NCBI RefSeq assembly: GCF_002005105.1
Contig: NZ_MSCV01000030.1
Location: forward strand, 1-64,000
DNA length: 64,000 nt
Origin: Methylocaldum sp. 14B
Lineage (GTDB): Bacteria > Pseudomonadota > Gammaproteobacteria > Methylococcales > Methylococcaceae
Direction of reading: 5' to 3'
In this document: positions 24,862 through 34,040 of the stretch, piece by piece
Numbering within the stretch: position 1 is the first letter of the stretch
Layout of the letters: each line of letters opens with the position of its first letter
The notes under the pieces: generated by a model
Seen by the model: the letters and a program-made list of their open reading frames with translations, nothing else
Told to the model about the DNA's origin: nothing
The model's database searches: none
Made by a program: the position numbers and the translations under genes

Positions 24862-25254
24862 ATGCAACGAAATCCAAGCTGTTCGTATATCGCCCTCATG
24901 CTGGGCATATTAATTTTCGGTGCCGGGATCGGCTCGGCCTACGCCGAGGAAGCGCCGACGATGGCGCCGCGGCAACTGTTGTTGAAAAAGGCGGTACCGC
25001 TATCCGCCGATACCGTCGAAACACGAGTCGTTCGGGTTCAGTTCCCGTCCGGCTACAAGACGCCCCTGCATACCCACGAAGGTCCCGGTCCGCGCTACGT
25101 ACTCAAGGGGAGGTTAAAGGTGGAGGACTCCGGCGAGACGCACGTCTACGGTCCGGGCGATGTTTTCTGGGAAACGGGGGCCGCCATGACCGTCGAGAAT
25201 ATTGGGGGAGGCGACGCCGAGATCGTGATTTTCGAACTCGCGCCGGTGAAGTGA
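24862..25254 (+). CDS. Exported cupin domain protein
   Basis: 130-residue small beta-barrel protein with an N-terminal signal peptide (hydrophobic residues 9-27, cleavage near AYA-EE). The cupin motif is GYKTPLHTHEGPGPRYVLKGRL, giving metal-ligand candidates H70, H72 and E73; the second motif is YGPGDVFWE. Likely a periplasmic metal-binding cupin of unknown substrate. Starts 129 bases after the carbonic anhydrase, with GAGAGG upstream of the ATG. Confidence 0.82.
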   Translation: MQRNPSCSYIALMLGILIFGAGIGSAYAEEAPTMAPRQLLLKKAVPLSADTVETRVVRVQFPSGYKTPLHTHEGPGPRYVLKGRLKVEDSGETHVYGPGDVFWETGAAMTVENIGGGDAEIVIFELAPVK

Positions 25255-25482
25255 GATTAAGGCCATGAATCGCCGTGTCGATTCCGGAGGATGACCCGTT
25301 CGGTTCATCCGGCAGATGCCGACTTGCCTGTTGTCGGTGACTATTTTTCGTTCGGAACCAGCCGTTGTTTGGCACGTGGCGGACGGTCGGAATCTACCGG
25401 CCTGCCGCATCCATCGTGCTCCCTGCTGCTATACCGGTTTCAGGTCATCCGGCCGCGCATCCGGCTGTCCCATCGCCGCCAT

Positions 25483-25797
25483 TAGAGCATTTTCATACCT
25501 ACTGTACGGGCACTCGCGAGTAGGTCGGGAATCCTTCCCAATCGCAAACGGCGTCTTCGGGAAGGGCGTGGCCGGCGCTCCCGGCCAGGCCGTTTGCGAT
25601 TGGAGCGCCGAAGCCGCCCTTCCCGACACCACGTCCCGGCCGAGCGTCTTCGTCGGAAGGGTCGCGACTAAAGCGACCGTTTGCGATTGGGAAAGGATTG
25701 CCGAGCTACGAATGCTTGAATCAATTCACCCGAGCCGAAGGCGCCAACGACTTTCGCCAAGCCGGTTTTGCCGTACGAGCGAGATGAAAACGCTCTA
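25483..25797. mobile_element. MITE-like element with TAGAGC terminal inverted repeats, copy 1
   Basis: 315-base non-coding element. Left end TAGAGCATTTTCAT and right end ATGAAAACGCTCTA are inverted repeats (13 of 14 positions). Inside are an inverted pair and a further copy of the GTTTGCGATTGG hairpin unit. The same outer sequences occur at 36312-36694. No protein is encoded, so mobility would need a transposase elsewhere. The stretch 25255-25482 before it shows no gene. Confidence 0.65.
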
Positions 25798-25839
25798 TCA
25801 TCCTTTGAAACCTCGCGGCGTGTGATCGGCTTGACCCCT

Positions 25840-27054
25840 TTAATTCGTCCGCCCTTGCGCTTCTTCCTCGCATAACGCCTTCCATCGTTTCAGGGTCATC
25901 TTCTTCCCGAACCTCAGATTCTCATCTTGCAGGCTTACGTTCGCCGGATCGCGTGCAACATCGATGAATTCTCGAGGGGCGCTGGTTGGCGCCCCTTTCG
26001 AGACGAGGTAATTCAGAATGTCGGGCCTTTCCGCATAGATAGCCATGTCGCTCGGAAAAACCCTGAGCTCGGGGTCTTTTCTATCAACCGGGTAACCCGC
26101 TTCGACGAGAATTTCGACGGCCTCTCTGCTTTTGACGGCGATGGCCAATAGAAGCAGGTCGTCCTTGGACTCGAGACTTGCGTTTCTCTCGATCAGTTCC
26201 TTCAAAACGAATGGGTTTTGGTAGCGAACGGCATAATAGATGACCGAGTGGCCTCTCCAATCCCTGGCATTGATGTCGAACTTTTTTTGCATCATGCGGC
26301 GAGCGATCTCATCGTGACCGCCTTCCAATGCGGCCATTATCAGGGTGTTTTTATAGCTGTCATATTCATGGTAATCGAGGTTCAGCTCTTCATTATTCAG
26401 GAGATTTTTCGCTTGCGCGTAATCTCTTTTCTTCATTGCCTGAATGAATTCTCGTTCGAGGTTGCCCGGTTTCCAGGTGTCCGGAATCAGTCCGGGAAGA
26501 TACTCTTTCGATGCCATGACGGCAGCAAAACCAAAGATGCCGATAAAAGCCCATTTGACGTGTTTGAACCAAACGGGAGCGTGTTCAAAAATAGGGTCGA
26601 CATCGTTTTCTGTCGCCGCGGACAGCATTGGCCAGCATAGAAGAGTCAATCCGAAGAAGATCGAACCGAGAACAAAATAAATGGCGGCGGCGGTATAGCG
26701 TACGTAAAAGGTATCGACATACACGCCGCCTTTTCCATCGGCCACGACGCTGATAGGGACCTGGTCTCCAGGCTCATACCATTCGATGGGAACGATATTG
26801 GGATCGGTGTAAGTTTTGCCCTTGTACTCGACCTTGGGCTGCGGAAACCAGACGCCCGTCGTGTAACCGGTGCCTGTTGTTTTTCGGACTCTGGATATCT
26901 CTTGGTGGTAGCCAAGCAGTTTGGCGGTGGTTTTCTCGAGAGAGGATGAGAGAACCGTTACCCGCAGTGATTCGTAGGTTTCATGGCAGGCGAGCCCAAT
27001 CAGGCCGATGCCCGTTACGATGAACAAGCCGGCGACAAACCTAAATAGTCCCAT
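25840..27054 (-). CDS. DUF3592-like membrane protein with ankyrin repeats
   Basis: 404-residue protein. An N-terminal membrane helix (about 4-25) and an extracytoplasmic segment with DUF3592-like strands (WFPQPKVEYKGKTYTDPNIVPIEWYEPGDQVPISVV) lead to two further helices (about 122-145 and 165-185). The C-terminal half (about 205-385) is a set of ankyrin-type helix pairs, for example NTLIMAALEGGHDEIARRMMQ and SVIYYAVRYQNPFVLKELIERNA. Ankyrin repeats usually bind other proteins, so a membrane-tethered interaction role is likely. Base composition is slightly more AT-rich than the surroundings, as for its divergent neighbour at 27420. No operon partner. Confidence 0.75.
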   Translation of the reverse strand: MGLFRFVAGLFIVTGIGLIGLACHETYESLRVTVLSSSLEKTTAKLLGYHQEISRVRKTTGTGYTTGVWFPQPKVEYKGKTYTDPNIVPIEWYEPGDQVPISVVADGKGGVYVDTFYVRYTAAAIYFVLGSIFFGLTLLCWPMLSAATENDVDPIFEHAPVWFKHVKWAFIGIFGFAAVMASKEYLPGLIPDTWKPGNLEREFIQAMKKRDYAQAKNLLNNEELNLDYHEYDSYKNTLIMAALEGGHDEIARRMMQKKFDINARDWRGHSVIYYAVRYQNPFVLKELIERNASLESKDDLLLLAIAVKSREAVEILVEAGYPVDRKDPELRVFPSDMAIYAERPDILNYLVSKGAPTSAPREFIDVARDPANVSLQDENLRFGKKMTLKRWKALCEEEAQGRTN

Positions 27055-27162
27055 AGCTTATCGTTTCTTTCGATGGTTTATTGTTGCGATCATATATTGC
27101 GTCGGCATAAAGAGCGATCTTCGACAATTCAGTCCGTAGGACGCACCGACATTCGGGAAGCG

Positions 27163-27188
27163 CCCTTCGACTCGGCTCAGGACAGGCG
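27163..27188. repeat. Dispersed repeat of the CCTTCGAC...CTCAGGACAGGC family
   Basis: CGCCCTTCGACTCGGCTCAG followed by GACAGG is a single degenerate unit of the repeat seen in several copies at 51786-51893. The gap 27055-27419 otherwise holds nothing recognisable apart from the divergent upstream regions. Confidence 0.5.
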
Positions 27189-27419
27189 TCGTCGCCGGTT
27201 TGGCAATGCTGAAAGCGGCCAAGGTTCGGTTGATTGTCCGCCGCAAATTCTAGTCTAAGACATAGTGGCGGCGCACAATTCCACTGTTCGGATTGGTATC
27301 TCTCGCGCGGCGGGAAACACCTGGAGCCAGTTACCTCCCTGTTGCCATCCGGGGATTTCGTTGAGCAAGTTGCGAATAATGAGGAAAACGTCCCTTGTCA
27401 TTTGCCAGGCTTATCCACC

Positions 27420-28283
27420 ATGTTGTTTCGGGTCTCATTCCTTGAACGCGTATTGATCCGGTTTAGCGGAAAGATTTCGACCTTATCCGCCAGGGTAAAA
27501 ATCTCCGCTTTCCTTGTTTTGGTCGCGTTCGCCTTGGTCGGTGTTTATGCCACCGTCACATTCATGGTCGAGCGATGGTATTACGGCGCGTTCCCTGAAG
27601 CGCAAGTTACTGCCAGCTATCGGAGAGACATCAAGATATCGAAACATCTCTTCGCTCTTGAGCTCGCAAGAACAATCAATACCAAACACCCAAACAGAAA
27701 ATACTCGACCGTTGCGGCCGCCCGCCTCGATATCGAAAGCGCTGTTTACAAGGTAGAGCCAGACCATTACAGAAGCATCGATAATTTTATCGAGGATGTG
27801 AAAAAGGAGGTTTCTTCCGGGATTAATCTCAATAATCCCGACAAAAAGGACGTCCAGCGTTTAGCCGATGTCATCAAACATATCCTGTATCTTCGCCTGA
27901 TAAATCACACGGCTCCGCAATACCTGTTGTCTCAAGGACTGGATGAAAAATCGCTGGATTGCGATACGCTGGTAACGCTCTATCTCGCGGTCGGTGAAGC
28001 GCTCAATCTTCCGTTTCGAGCGGTCGTCCTAAAGACGAACGATGCGGCGCGCGGGAACATCGAGCACGTCATGCTCGTTTGGAGAGCGGGGAAAGGACGC
28101 TGGTACATCGAAGTGACCAATACCGAGCTTGCTGTGCCGTTGAATGAAGACGAATTTCGCGCTTACCGGGAGAAAGAAGGATTTACGACCTTTTCGGAAC
28201 TCAACTCTTCCGATTTTTTAGAGGACGTGAAATGGACGGAAATCGCGAAGTATTACTACAACACGATTATTTATCGCCCATGA
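27420..28283 (+). CDS. Transglutaminase-like membrane-anchored protein
   Basis: 287-residue protein with one N-terminal transmembrane helix (about residues 27-52) and an outward-facing domain. The C-terminal part fits the transglutaminase-like fold: Cys in LDCDTLVTLYLAVGEALNLP (C181), His in GNIEHVMLVW (H216) and a third residue in YIEVTNTEL (E231 or N234). Members of this superfamily act as cysteine peptidases or amidases; no substrate is evident. The ATG at 27420 is chosen because the longer reading from 27234 adds 62 residues without hydrophobic or family character. Divergent from the ankyrin protein gene, and both are relatively AT-rich, so they may have arrived together. Confidence 0.75.
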   Translation: MLFRVSFLERVLIRFSGKISTLSARVKISAFLVLVAFALVGVYATVTFMVERWYYGAFPEAQVTASYRRDIKISKHLFALELARTINTKHPNRKYSTVAAARLDIESAVYKVEPDHYRSIDNFIEDVKKEVSSGINLNNPDKKDVQRLADVIKHILYLRLINHTAPQYLLSQGLDEKSLDCDTLVTLYLAVGEALNLPFRAVVLKTNDAARGNIEHVMLVWRAGKGRWYIEVTNTELAVPLNEDEFRAYREKEGFTTFSELNSSDFLEDVKWTEIAKYYYNTIIYRP

Positions 28284-28558
28284 CTCCGTCCCGTGGCCGG
28301 ACAAGACCGGTTCGCCTCATCTTCCCTCATTTCGGGAAAACCGCCGAGAGCTTCCTCAACCGCCCGAGGTCGCCACCGGCGCCGTACAAACCGGCATTCG
28401 CATGACCCCGAGCGTCAGCATCGGCGACAACTTCCGGAGAAAGCGAAGCTTTTACTGTGCCGGTTCGTCTCCCTGCCGCGCTCGAAGGACATTGCGTCTT
28501 AAGACGACCGCCGAAGTGCTATACACTGGGATCGGAAATTCCCAGTCACTGATCGACC

Positions 28559-29185
28559 ATGAAGCTACTGCCCGACGATCTGAACAAGATCGTAACCCTG
28601 ACACTGGCGCACTATAACCGGCATGCGGAAGATTTTCGGGAGGGAACGCGGAATCACGACGTCAGCCAGAACATTGATGCGCTGCTGCGCCATATCGAAG
28701 GGGACCCGCCCTTCAGAATCCTCGATTTCGGCTGTGGGCCGGGGCGTGATCTCAAGGAATTCGCCAGGCGCGGACACATAGCTGTAGGCGTGGAGGGGGC
28801 GGAGCGCTTTGCGGCCATGGCGAGGGAGGATACCGGTTGCGAGGTGTGGCAACAGGATTTCCTGCAACTCGACCTTCCGAATAGTTCCTTTGATGGCATA
28901 TTTGCCAATGCGAGCTTGTTTCATGTTCCATCCCAGGAACTGCCGAGGGTACTCGGTCAATTGCATGCCGCACTGAAGGCGGGCGGCGTCCTTTTCAGCT
29001 CCAATCCGCGCGGTACCAACGAGGAATGCTGGAGCAGCGGACGCTACGGCGCTTACTATGACCTGGACGGGTGGCGTCAGCGGATGACCGCTGCGGGATT
29101 CGTGGAGCTCGAACACTATTTCCGGCCCGCCGGATTGCCTCGACCGGCGCAGCCCTGGCTGGCCAGCGTGTGGCGGCGGTCCTAG
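28559..29185 (+). CDS. Class I SAM-dependent methyltransferase
   Basis: 208-residue methyltransferase. SAM-binding motif I is ILDFGCGPGRDLKEFARRG (about residues 54-72), the acidic motif II is VGVEGAERF, and the post-motif region FDGIFANASLFHVPSQELPRVLGQLHAALKAGGVLFSS is typical. It resembles tellurite-resistance/UbiE-like small-molecule methyltransferases, and the substrate is unknown. Upstream, 28284-28558 contains no recognisable gene or repeat. Confidence 0.85.
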   Translation: MKLLPDDLNKIVTLTLAHYNRHAEDFREGTRNHDVSQNIDALLRHIEGDPPFRILDFGCGPGRDLKEFARRGHIAVGVEGAERFAAMAREDTGCEVWQQDFLQLDLPNSSFDGIFANASLFHVPSQELPRVLGQLHAALKAGGVLFSSNPRGTNEECWSSGRYGAYYDLDGWRQRMTAAGFVELEHYFRPAGLPRPAQPWLASVWRRS

Positions 29186-29278
29186 GTTCCATGAAACGAA
29201 TCCTGCAGTTTCGCCGGCCGGTCTCTTCGCGCGAGCTGGCTTGCACGTCGGGAAACTCAATGGACAGGAGATTTCACG

Positions 29279-29662
29279 ATGAATGTCGGCGATCAGAAAT
29301 CCTTTTCCGTCCGCGCTAGATCGTTCTGGAACGACAGCGGCATCGATCTCGCCGCGGGTGGCATTTATCAGTTTTCCGCTCGGAGAACATGGACGGATTT
29401 CTTCATTTCCTGCGGCCCCGCCGGGTACTCCGGTTTGTCTTATCAGAACAAGTTGGGGTCGTCGCTGCGTCTTCCACGCGAGAAATGGTTCGCTCTCTGC
29501 GGAGCCTTGGACCGGAACGGCCAGACGGCATTTGTTATCGGGGAAAGCTGTCGGTACACCGCCGAAGCCGCAGGGCGGCTGTACTGTTTCGCGAACGATG
29601 TGCCGGGGTGGTACTGGAACAATTTCGGAAGCGTGGAAGTAATCGCGACGCGCCTTGCTTGA
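29279..29662 (+). CDS. LecA (PA-IL)-like galactose-binding lectin family protein
   Basis: 127-residue beta-sandwich candidate. The C-terminal NDVPGWYWNNFGSVEV (about residues 106-121) closely parallels the NDVPGTYGNNSGSFSV calcium/sugar loop of Pseudomonas LecA, and the N-terminal part has the same alternating strands. No signal peptide, as in LecA. The middle AFVIGESCRY segment aligns with the lectin dimer strand. A GGAG precedes the ATG. Sugar binding is inferred from the loop only, and some ligand residues differ from LecA. Located alone between a methyltransferase and a Rieske protein. Confidence 0.62.
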   Translation: MNVGDQKSFSVRARSFWNDSGIDLAAGGIYQFSARRTWTDFFISCGPAGYSGLSYQNKLGSSLRLPREKWFALCGALDRNGQTAFVIGESCRYTAEAAGRLYCFANDVPGWYWNNFGSVEVIATRLA

Positions 29663-29913
29663 ACCCGATTCTTGCCGCTATCGACCTGTGACCGTTTCTC
29701 CAAACGATTCGGTGCCGATCGGCACGTTCACGACAAACATTGTCGGGTTTCCATCACTCTTCTTTCTTCGGATATCGGCAAAGGCCCGCGAGATGGCTAA
29801 AAATCGAGCAGTTTAATCCTGGTACCGGAATTGCTTGATGGCTCATGGGCGCAACGTCCGCCGAGATCCTGTGCGCGGCGCTTCGGTCCGATCCTCAATC
29901 TTGGGTGTGCGAT

Positions 29914-30306
29914 ATGAATGAGCTATTTGTAGTTTGCCGTACGACGGAAATAGACGAAGAACAGGCGCGGGGCTTTTGGCTGGCCGTGCGAACCGAGACC
30001 GGCGAGGTAAAACCCTGGCCGATTCTGATTACGCGCAAGGGCAACCGTTTTTTTGGATTTGAAAATGTCTGCCCTCATGCCGGCAGCCGGCTGGATACCG
30101 TACCGGGGCAGTTCATGGATGAAGATGGCAACTTTCTGACCTGCGGCCAACATCACGCCCAGTTCGACATCGATAGCGGGCACTGTTTCATTGGACCCTG
30201 CCAAGGCAAGCAGCTCACAGCCGTGCCTTTGATCGTCGATGACGGCGATGTTTGCGTCACCGGCGTGGAACTAGCCGAAGAAGACGGCCTGGATCTCGAC
30301 GCGTGA
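29914..30306 (+). CDS. Rieske [2Fe-2S] domain protein
   Basis: 130-residue single-domain Rieske ferredoxin-like protein. Cluster ligands are C53 and H55 (NVCPHAGSRL) and C77 and H80 (LTCGQHHAQFD). The second box has GQHHAQFD in place of the usual CPWHGxxFD but keeps both ligands. Probably a small electron carrier. Start at 29914 rather than 29845: the extra 23 residues are not family-like. It is followed by a broken small gene at 30343. Confidence 0.85.
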   Translation: MNELFVVCRTTEIDEEQARGFWLAVRTETGEVKPWPILITRKGNRFFGFENVCPHAGSRLDTVPGQFMDEDGNFLTCGQHHAQFDIDSGHCFIGPCQGKQLTAVPLIVDDGDVCVTGVELAEEDGLDLDA

Positions 30307-30342
30307 TGAATTTCCGGACGGCGGTTTTGTGAGGAATCCGAG

Positions 30343-30567
30343 ATGACACCGGAGCAGCAAGTCCGGCTTCGCGCTTTTCTGGCGAGCCTGCCGGAGATGA
30401 GCGTGGATTAATTGTTCGAAGCTCTGCACAACGCGCGCAGCTGCAAAGCGGCAGCGACCGAAGGCGATGCTCCTTATTGGCGCGCGCTGATGCTCGGCGT
30501 GGGCGAACAACTGCACCGGCGTCTTGGCCCCGGCGCTCTGCAAGAATATGCCAGGCGTTATTGCTGA
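30343..30567 (+). pseudogene. Small gene interrupted by an in-frame TAA
   Basis: Reading from the ATG at 30343 (GAGGAATCC upstream) gives MTPEQQVRLRAFLASLPEMSVD, then TAA at 30409-30411, then an open frame LFEALHNARSCKAAATEGDA... continuing to TGA at 30565. The frame is continuous and composition is gene-like on both sides, so one substitution appears to have split a roughly 74-codon gene. It could be a real nonsense mutation, a sequencing error, or two tiny genes with a TTG restart at 30412. No family recognised. Lies 36 bases after the Rieske gene on the same strand. Confidence 0.5.
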
Positions 30568-30860
30568 ACCGATCGGCTGATCGCGATCGACACGATTCAC
30601 CGAAAACGTTCCCGGTGAAGAGTCCGCGCGTTCGGGTGGTCTTGCGGGCGTGAACGCATCGGTAAGAAAGCTCTGATCAGGTCCTTCTTCAGGATCGGGA
30701 CAAACGGTAAGGTGTTGATTCGGCTCGTGGTGAGCTCATCGACTCCCCTCATGCGTCCAGACGAAGGGCACGAACTGCACCAACTTCTTTAGCGTTTCCG
30801 TAATTTTTCCGGTATTCGGCGCCGCTGGAAACCACACTTCCTCGCCGGGAAACCGGCTTT

Positions 30861-31087
30861 AGAGCATTTTTCACCACAATATAGCGACATAGCATGGGAG
30901 ACCGCTCCACCCCCTAAAATGGAAGCCGAAAGAATCGTAGGTCGGCAATCCGTTGCCGACAAACCCGCTGGCCGGACAGTTGCTGTCGGGAAGGGTCGCG
31001 ACTAAAGCGACCGTTTGCGATTGGGAAGGATTCCCGACCTACAACAGCGGGCGCTACACCAAACCGAGAAACCGGCTCTAGCCAAGT
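30861..31087. repeat. Composite dispersed repeat (possible MITE copy, degenerate)
   Basis: Begins TAGAGCATTTTTCACC and ends GGCTCTA, echoing the TAGAGC-ended element. Inside are a REP palindrome (GTAGGTCGGCAATCCGTTGC at 30938) and a GTTTGCGATTGG unit (31013) with its GTCGCGACTAAAGCGAC hairpin. The inner sequence differs from the two clear copies at 25.5 and 36.3 kb, so it is a related composite rather than a full copy. The interval 30568-30860 shows nothing else. Confidence 0.5.
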
Positions 31088-31129
31088 TTTTGAGCAGTTC
31101 CAGCGCACCCATAAGCGAGTGAATGCCAT

Positions 31130-33595
31130 TCATCGGTTCGCCATGGCCGCTTCCAAAATGGCTTGCATCGTATCGGCTGTCATCGGGCGGCCGAATAAAT
31201 AGCCCTGGGCGACGTCGCAGCCGTGGCGCTTCAGGAAAGCTAGCTGGGCTTCCGCTTCCACTCCCTCGGCCAGCACCTCCAGTTTCAGGTTCCGCGCCAT
31301 GGCGATGATGGCGGCGGCGATTTCCATGTTGGACGTATCTTGAGGAATGTCCCGCATGAAGCTTTGGTCGATTTTGAGCTTGTCGATGGGGAAGCGCTTC
31401 AGATAGGCCAGCGACGAGTAGCCTGTACCGAAGTCGTCGATCGCAATCCGGACGCCGAGCTCCTTGAGGGCAGCCAGTTTGGCCTCGTTCTCCGGGCCAT
31501 CCTCCATGAGGGCGGTTTCGGTGATTTCCAGTTCGAGGTGATGGGACGGCAGGCCGGTTTCGGCCAGGATGGCACGGATGCGTTCGTGAAGATCGCCCTG
31601 CTGGAACTGGCGCGGCGAGAGATTGACCGCCAGCATTTCCAGCGGCAGACCGGCATCCAGCCAGGCTTTCATGCACCTGCAGGCCGTGCGCAGTACCCAT
31701 TCGCCCAGCGGCACGATGAGGCCGGTTTCTTCCGCCAAGGGAATGAAACGATCGGGGGAAAGCAGACCCTGGTCGGGAATCTGCCAGCGCAACAGGGCCT
31801 CCACGCCGAAGATCCGGCCATCCGTCAGCGTCACCAGCGGCTGATAGTGCAAGACGAATTCATCCCGGTCCAGCGCGTGGCGCAGCCGGGTTTCCAGAGC
31901 GAGCCGCTCGTTGGCGGACGTGGTCAACGACTCGGTATAGAAGTGATATGTCCCTCGACCGCTGTCTTTTGCCTGGTAGAGCGCCGCATCCGCGTATTGG
32001 ATGAGCCGATCGGCATCATCGCCGTCGTCGGGGAAAATGCCGATACCGAGACTGGCGCCGATGTAAACCTCCTGTCCGCCGGACAGCACGAAGGGTGCGC
32101 TGAGCCGGTCGATCAGGTGATGAGCCACGCTCGCGGCGTTCTCGGGATCGGACAGTTCTTCCAGCACCACGACGAATTCGTCGCCGCCCAAGCGGGCCAC
32201 GGTATCGGTCTCGCGCAGGCATTCGCGCATGCGCTGCGAGGCGAGTTGCAACAGTTCGTCGCCGGTGGCGTGCCCCAAGCTGTCGTTGACGTTCTTGAAC
32301 CGGTCAAGGTCGAGAAACAGTACGGCGCCGCGACTCCTATCACGCCTGGCGCGCTCCAGGGCATGGTTCAGGCGGGAGAGGAGCAAAAGCCGATTGGGCA
32401 AGCCGGTCAGCGGGTCGTAATGAGCTAGGTATTCCAGTTGGGTTTCCGAACGCTTGAGGTGGGTGATGTCGGTAAACACTCCCACGTAATTGACCGCCTC
32501 GCCTTGCTCGTTGCGTACCGTGCTGATGTTGAGCCACTCCGGATAGATTTCGCCGCCCTTGCGCCGATTCCAGAGTTCCCCCTGCCAGGAGCCGGTGGTG
32601 CGGATGGCGTGCCACATGGCTTGGTAGAACGAGCGGCTATGGTGGCCCGATTGCAGAAGGCGCGGGTTCTTGCCCGAAACCTCCGCCTCGGTATATTCGG
32701 TGATCATGGTAAAAGCCGGGTTGACCGTGAGGATGTTGCCATCGAGGTCGGTAATGATCACTCCCTCTTGAGTGCTGGTGAATACGGTAGCCGCCTGACG
32801 CAGCCGCTCCTCCGCCTGGCGTTGCTCCGTGATGTCCGAGGCCACGCCCGAGGTCAGGATGACCTTGCCGGCATCGTCGCACAGCGCGTAGCTGCGGTCG
32901 TTGATCCAGCGCACCGTGCCGTCGGGACGGTTGATGCGGTACTGAATGTCGAAGTGGCGGCCGTGTGCCAGCTCTTCCAAGGCACGCAAGACTTGCCGGG
33001 AATCCTCGGCATGAACGGCCTCCATCCAAAGCTTGGGATTCGCATACAGTTCGGCGCAGGGTCGTCCCCAGACCTGTTCGAATGCGGGGCTCACGTAAAG
33101 AACGGACTGGAAATCCGGCGCGCTCAGCCAGAACACTTCGCCTATCGTTTCCGCCATCCGGCGAAAACGCAGTTCGCTCTCGCGCAGGGCCTTTTCGGCG
33201 GCATGCCGCACACGCCGCTCTTCCATCTCGCGCAAGCTGCGCTCTATGGCCGGCCCGAGACGGCCCGGACGGTCCTTGAGGACGAAGTCCCAAACGCCCT
33301 GTTTCAGGAGTTCGACCGCTCTCTCTTCGCCGATACTGCCCGAGATCAGGATTACCGGCAAATCGGGGAGCCTTTCCTGTATGAGCCTGAGACTCGCTTC
33401 GAAATCCAGGCCGGGTACGCTGTAGTCGGATAACACGGCATCCCAGCTCTCTTCCTCCAGGGCCTGGTTCAGTTCTCCGCAGCTAACAACTCGCCGACAG
33501 CGGGCGGTCAACCCGTGAAGCCGCAGCTGGCGCTGAATCAAGAGGAAGTCGGTCTCGCTATCTTCGATGACCAGAAGGTTTAGCGGCGCGGTCAC
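31130..33595 (-). CDS. Response regulator with PAS, GGDEF and EAL domains (cyclic di-GMP)
   Basis: 821-residue protein. Receiver domain (D57 in VLSDYS), two PAS domains (about 140-260 and 265-385), GGDEF (intact at 470-474) and EAL (599-601, with NLSPRQF, ETAL, and DDFGTGYSSL). Both catalytic motifs look intact, so it could make or break cyclic di-GMP; tandem proteins often act mainly in one direction. Starts with GTG at 33595, 7 bases after the stop of the single-domain regulator and in the same operon as the kinase at 34037, which probably phosphorylates one or both. A regulator of motility/biofilm transitions is the likely role. Confidence 0.9.
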   Translation of the reverse strand: MTAPLNLLVIEDSETDFLLIQRQLRLHGLTARCRRVVSCGELNQALEEESWDAVLSDYSVPGLDFEASLRLIQERLPDLPVILISGSIGEERAVELLKQGVWDFVLKDRPGRLGPAIERSLREMEERRVRHAAEKALRESELRFRRMAETIGEVFWLSAPDFQSVLYVSPAFEQVWGRPCAELYANPKLWMEAVHAEDSRQVLRALEELAHGRHFDIQYRINRPDGTVRWINDRSYALCDDAGKVILTSGVASDITEQRQAEERLRQAATVFTSTQEGVIITDLDGNILTVNPAFTMITEYTEAEVSGKNPRLLQSGHHSRSFYQAMWHAIRTTGSWQGELWNRRKGGEIYPEWLNISTVRNEQGEAVNYVGVFTDITHLKRSETQLEYLAHYDPLTGLPNRLLLLSRLNHALERARRDRSRGAVLFLDLDRFKNVNDSLGHATGDELLQLASQRMRECLRETDTVARLGGDEFVVVLEELSDPENAASVAHHLIDRLSAPFVLSGGQEVYIGASLGIGIFPDDGDDADRLIQYADAALYQAKDSGRGTYHFYTESLTTSANERLALETRLRHALDRDEFVLHYQPLVTLTDGRIFGVEALLRWQIPDQGLLSPDRFIPLAEETGLIVPLGEWVLRTACRCMKAWLDAGLPLEMLAVNLSPRQFQQGDLHERIRAILAETGLPSHHLELEITETALMEDGPENEAKLAALKELGVRIAIDDFGTGYSSLAYLKRFPIDKLKIDQSFMRDIPQDTSNMEIAAAIIAMARNLKLEVLAEGVEAEAQLAFLKRHGCDVAQGYLFGRPMTADTMQAILEAAMANR

Positions 33596-33602
33596 GGTCT
33601 AG

Positions 33603-34040
33603 TCAACCCCATGGCGGTTCGTTCGTGGCTAGCCAGTAAACCCCGAGGCGCGCCACCGTTTCTGCGAATTCGGTGAAATCCAGGGGCTTGCGGACGAAAC
33701 TATTGGCACCGTGTTCGTAGCTGCCCAAGCGGTCTCTCTCCTCGTCGGAGGACGTGAGGATGACCACCGGCACCAGACGGCTACGCGGATCGGCACGCAG
33801 CCGTTCCAGCACTTCCAGACCTCCGATTCTGGGCAGGTTGAGATCCAGCAAAACCACCGTGGGCAAGTCGGGACCTTCGCGTGTCGCGAATTCGCCCTCC
33901 CGGAACACATAATCCAGCGCCTGCTGGCCATCGCGTACCACGTCCACCTGATTGGCCAGATTGACCCTGCGCAGCGCGCGCAGGGTCAGCATCTCGTCCT
34001 GAGCGTTGTCCTCCACCAGCAGAATCGTCTTGGCTTTCAT
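33603..34040 (-). CDS. Single-domain response regulator (CheY/Rcp1-like)
   Basis: 145-residue receiver domain: acidic pair E10/D11, phospho-acceptor D66 (VVLLDLNLP), conserved T/S in VVILTSSDEE and K in VRKPLDF. The extra loop REGEFATREGPDLPTV before the phospho-site is typical of Rcp1-type regulators partnered with bacteriophytochrome-like kinases. No output domain. The start overlaps the kinase stop (ATGA) and the gene lies directly before the GGDEF/EAL protein, so it may relay phosphate between them. Confidence 0.92.
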   Translation of the reverse strand: MKAKTILLVEDNAQDEMLTLRALRRVNLANQVDVVRDGQQALDYVFREGEFATREGPDLPTVVLLDLNLPRIGGLEVLERLRADPRSRLVPVVILTSSDEERDRLGSYEHGANSFVRKPLDFTEFAETVARLGVYWLATNEPPWG

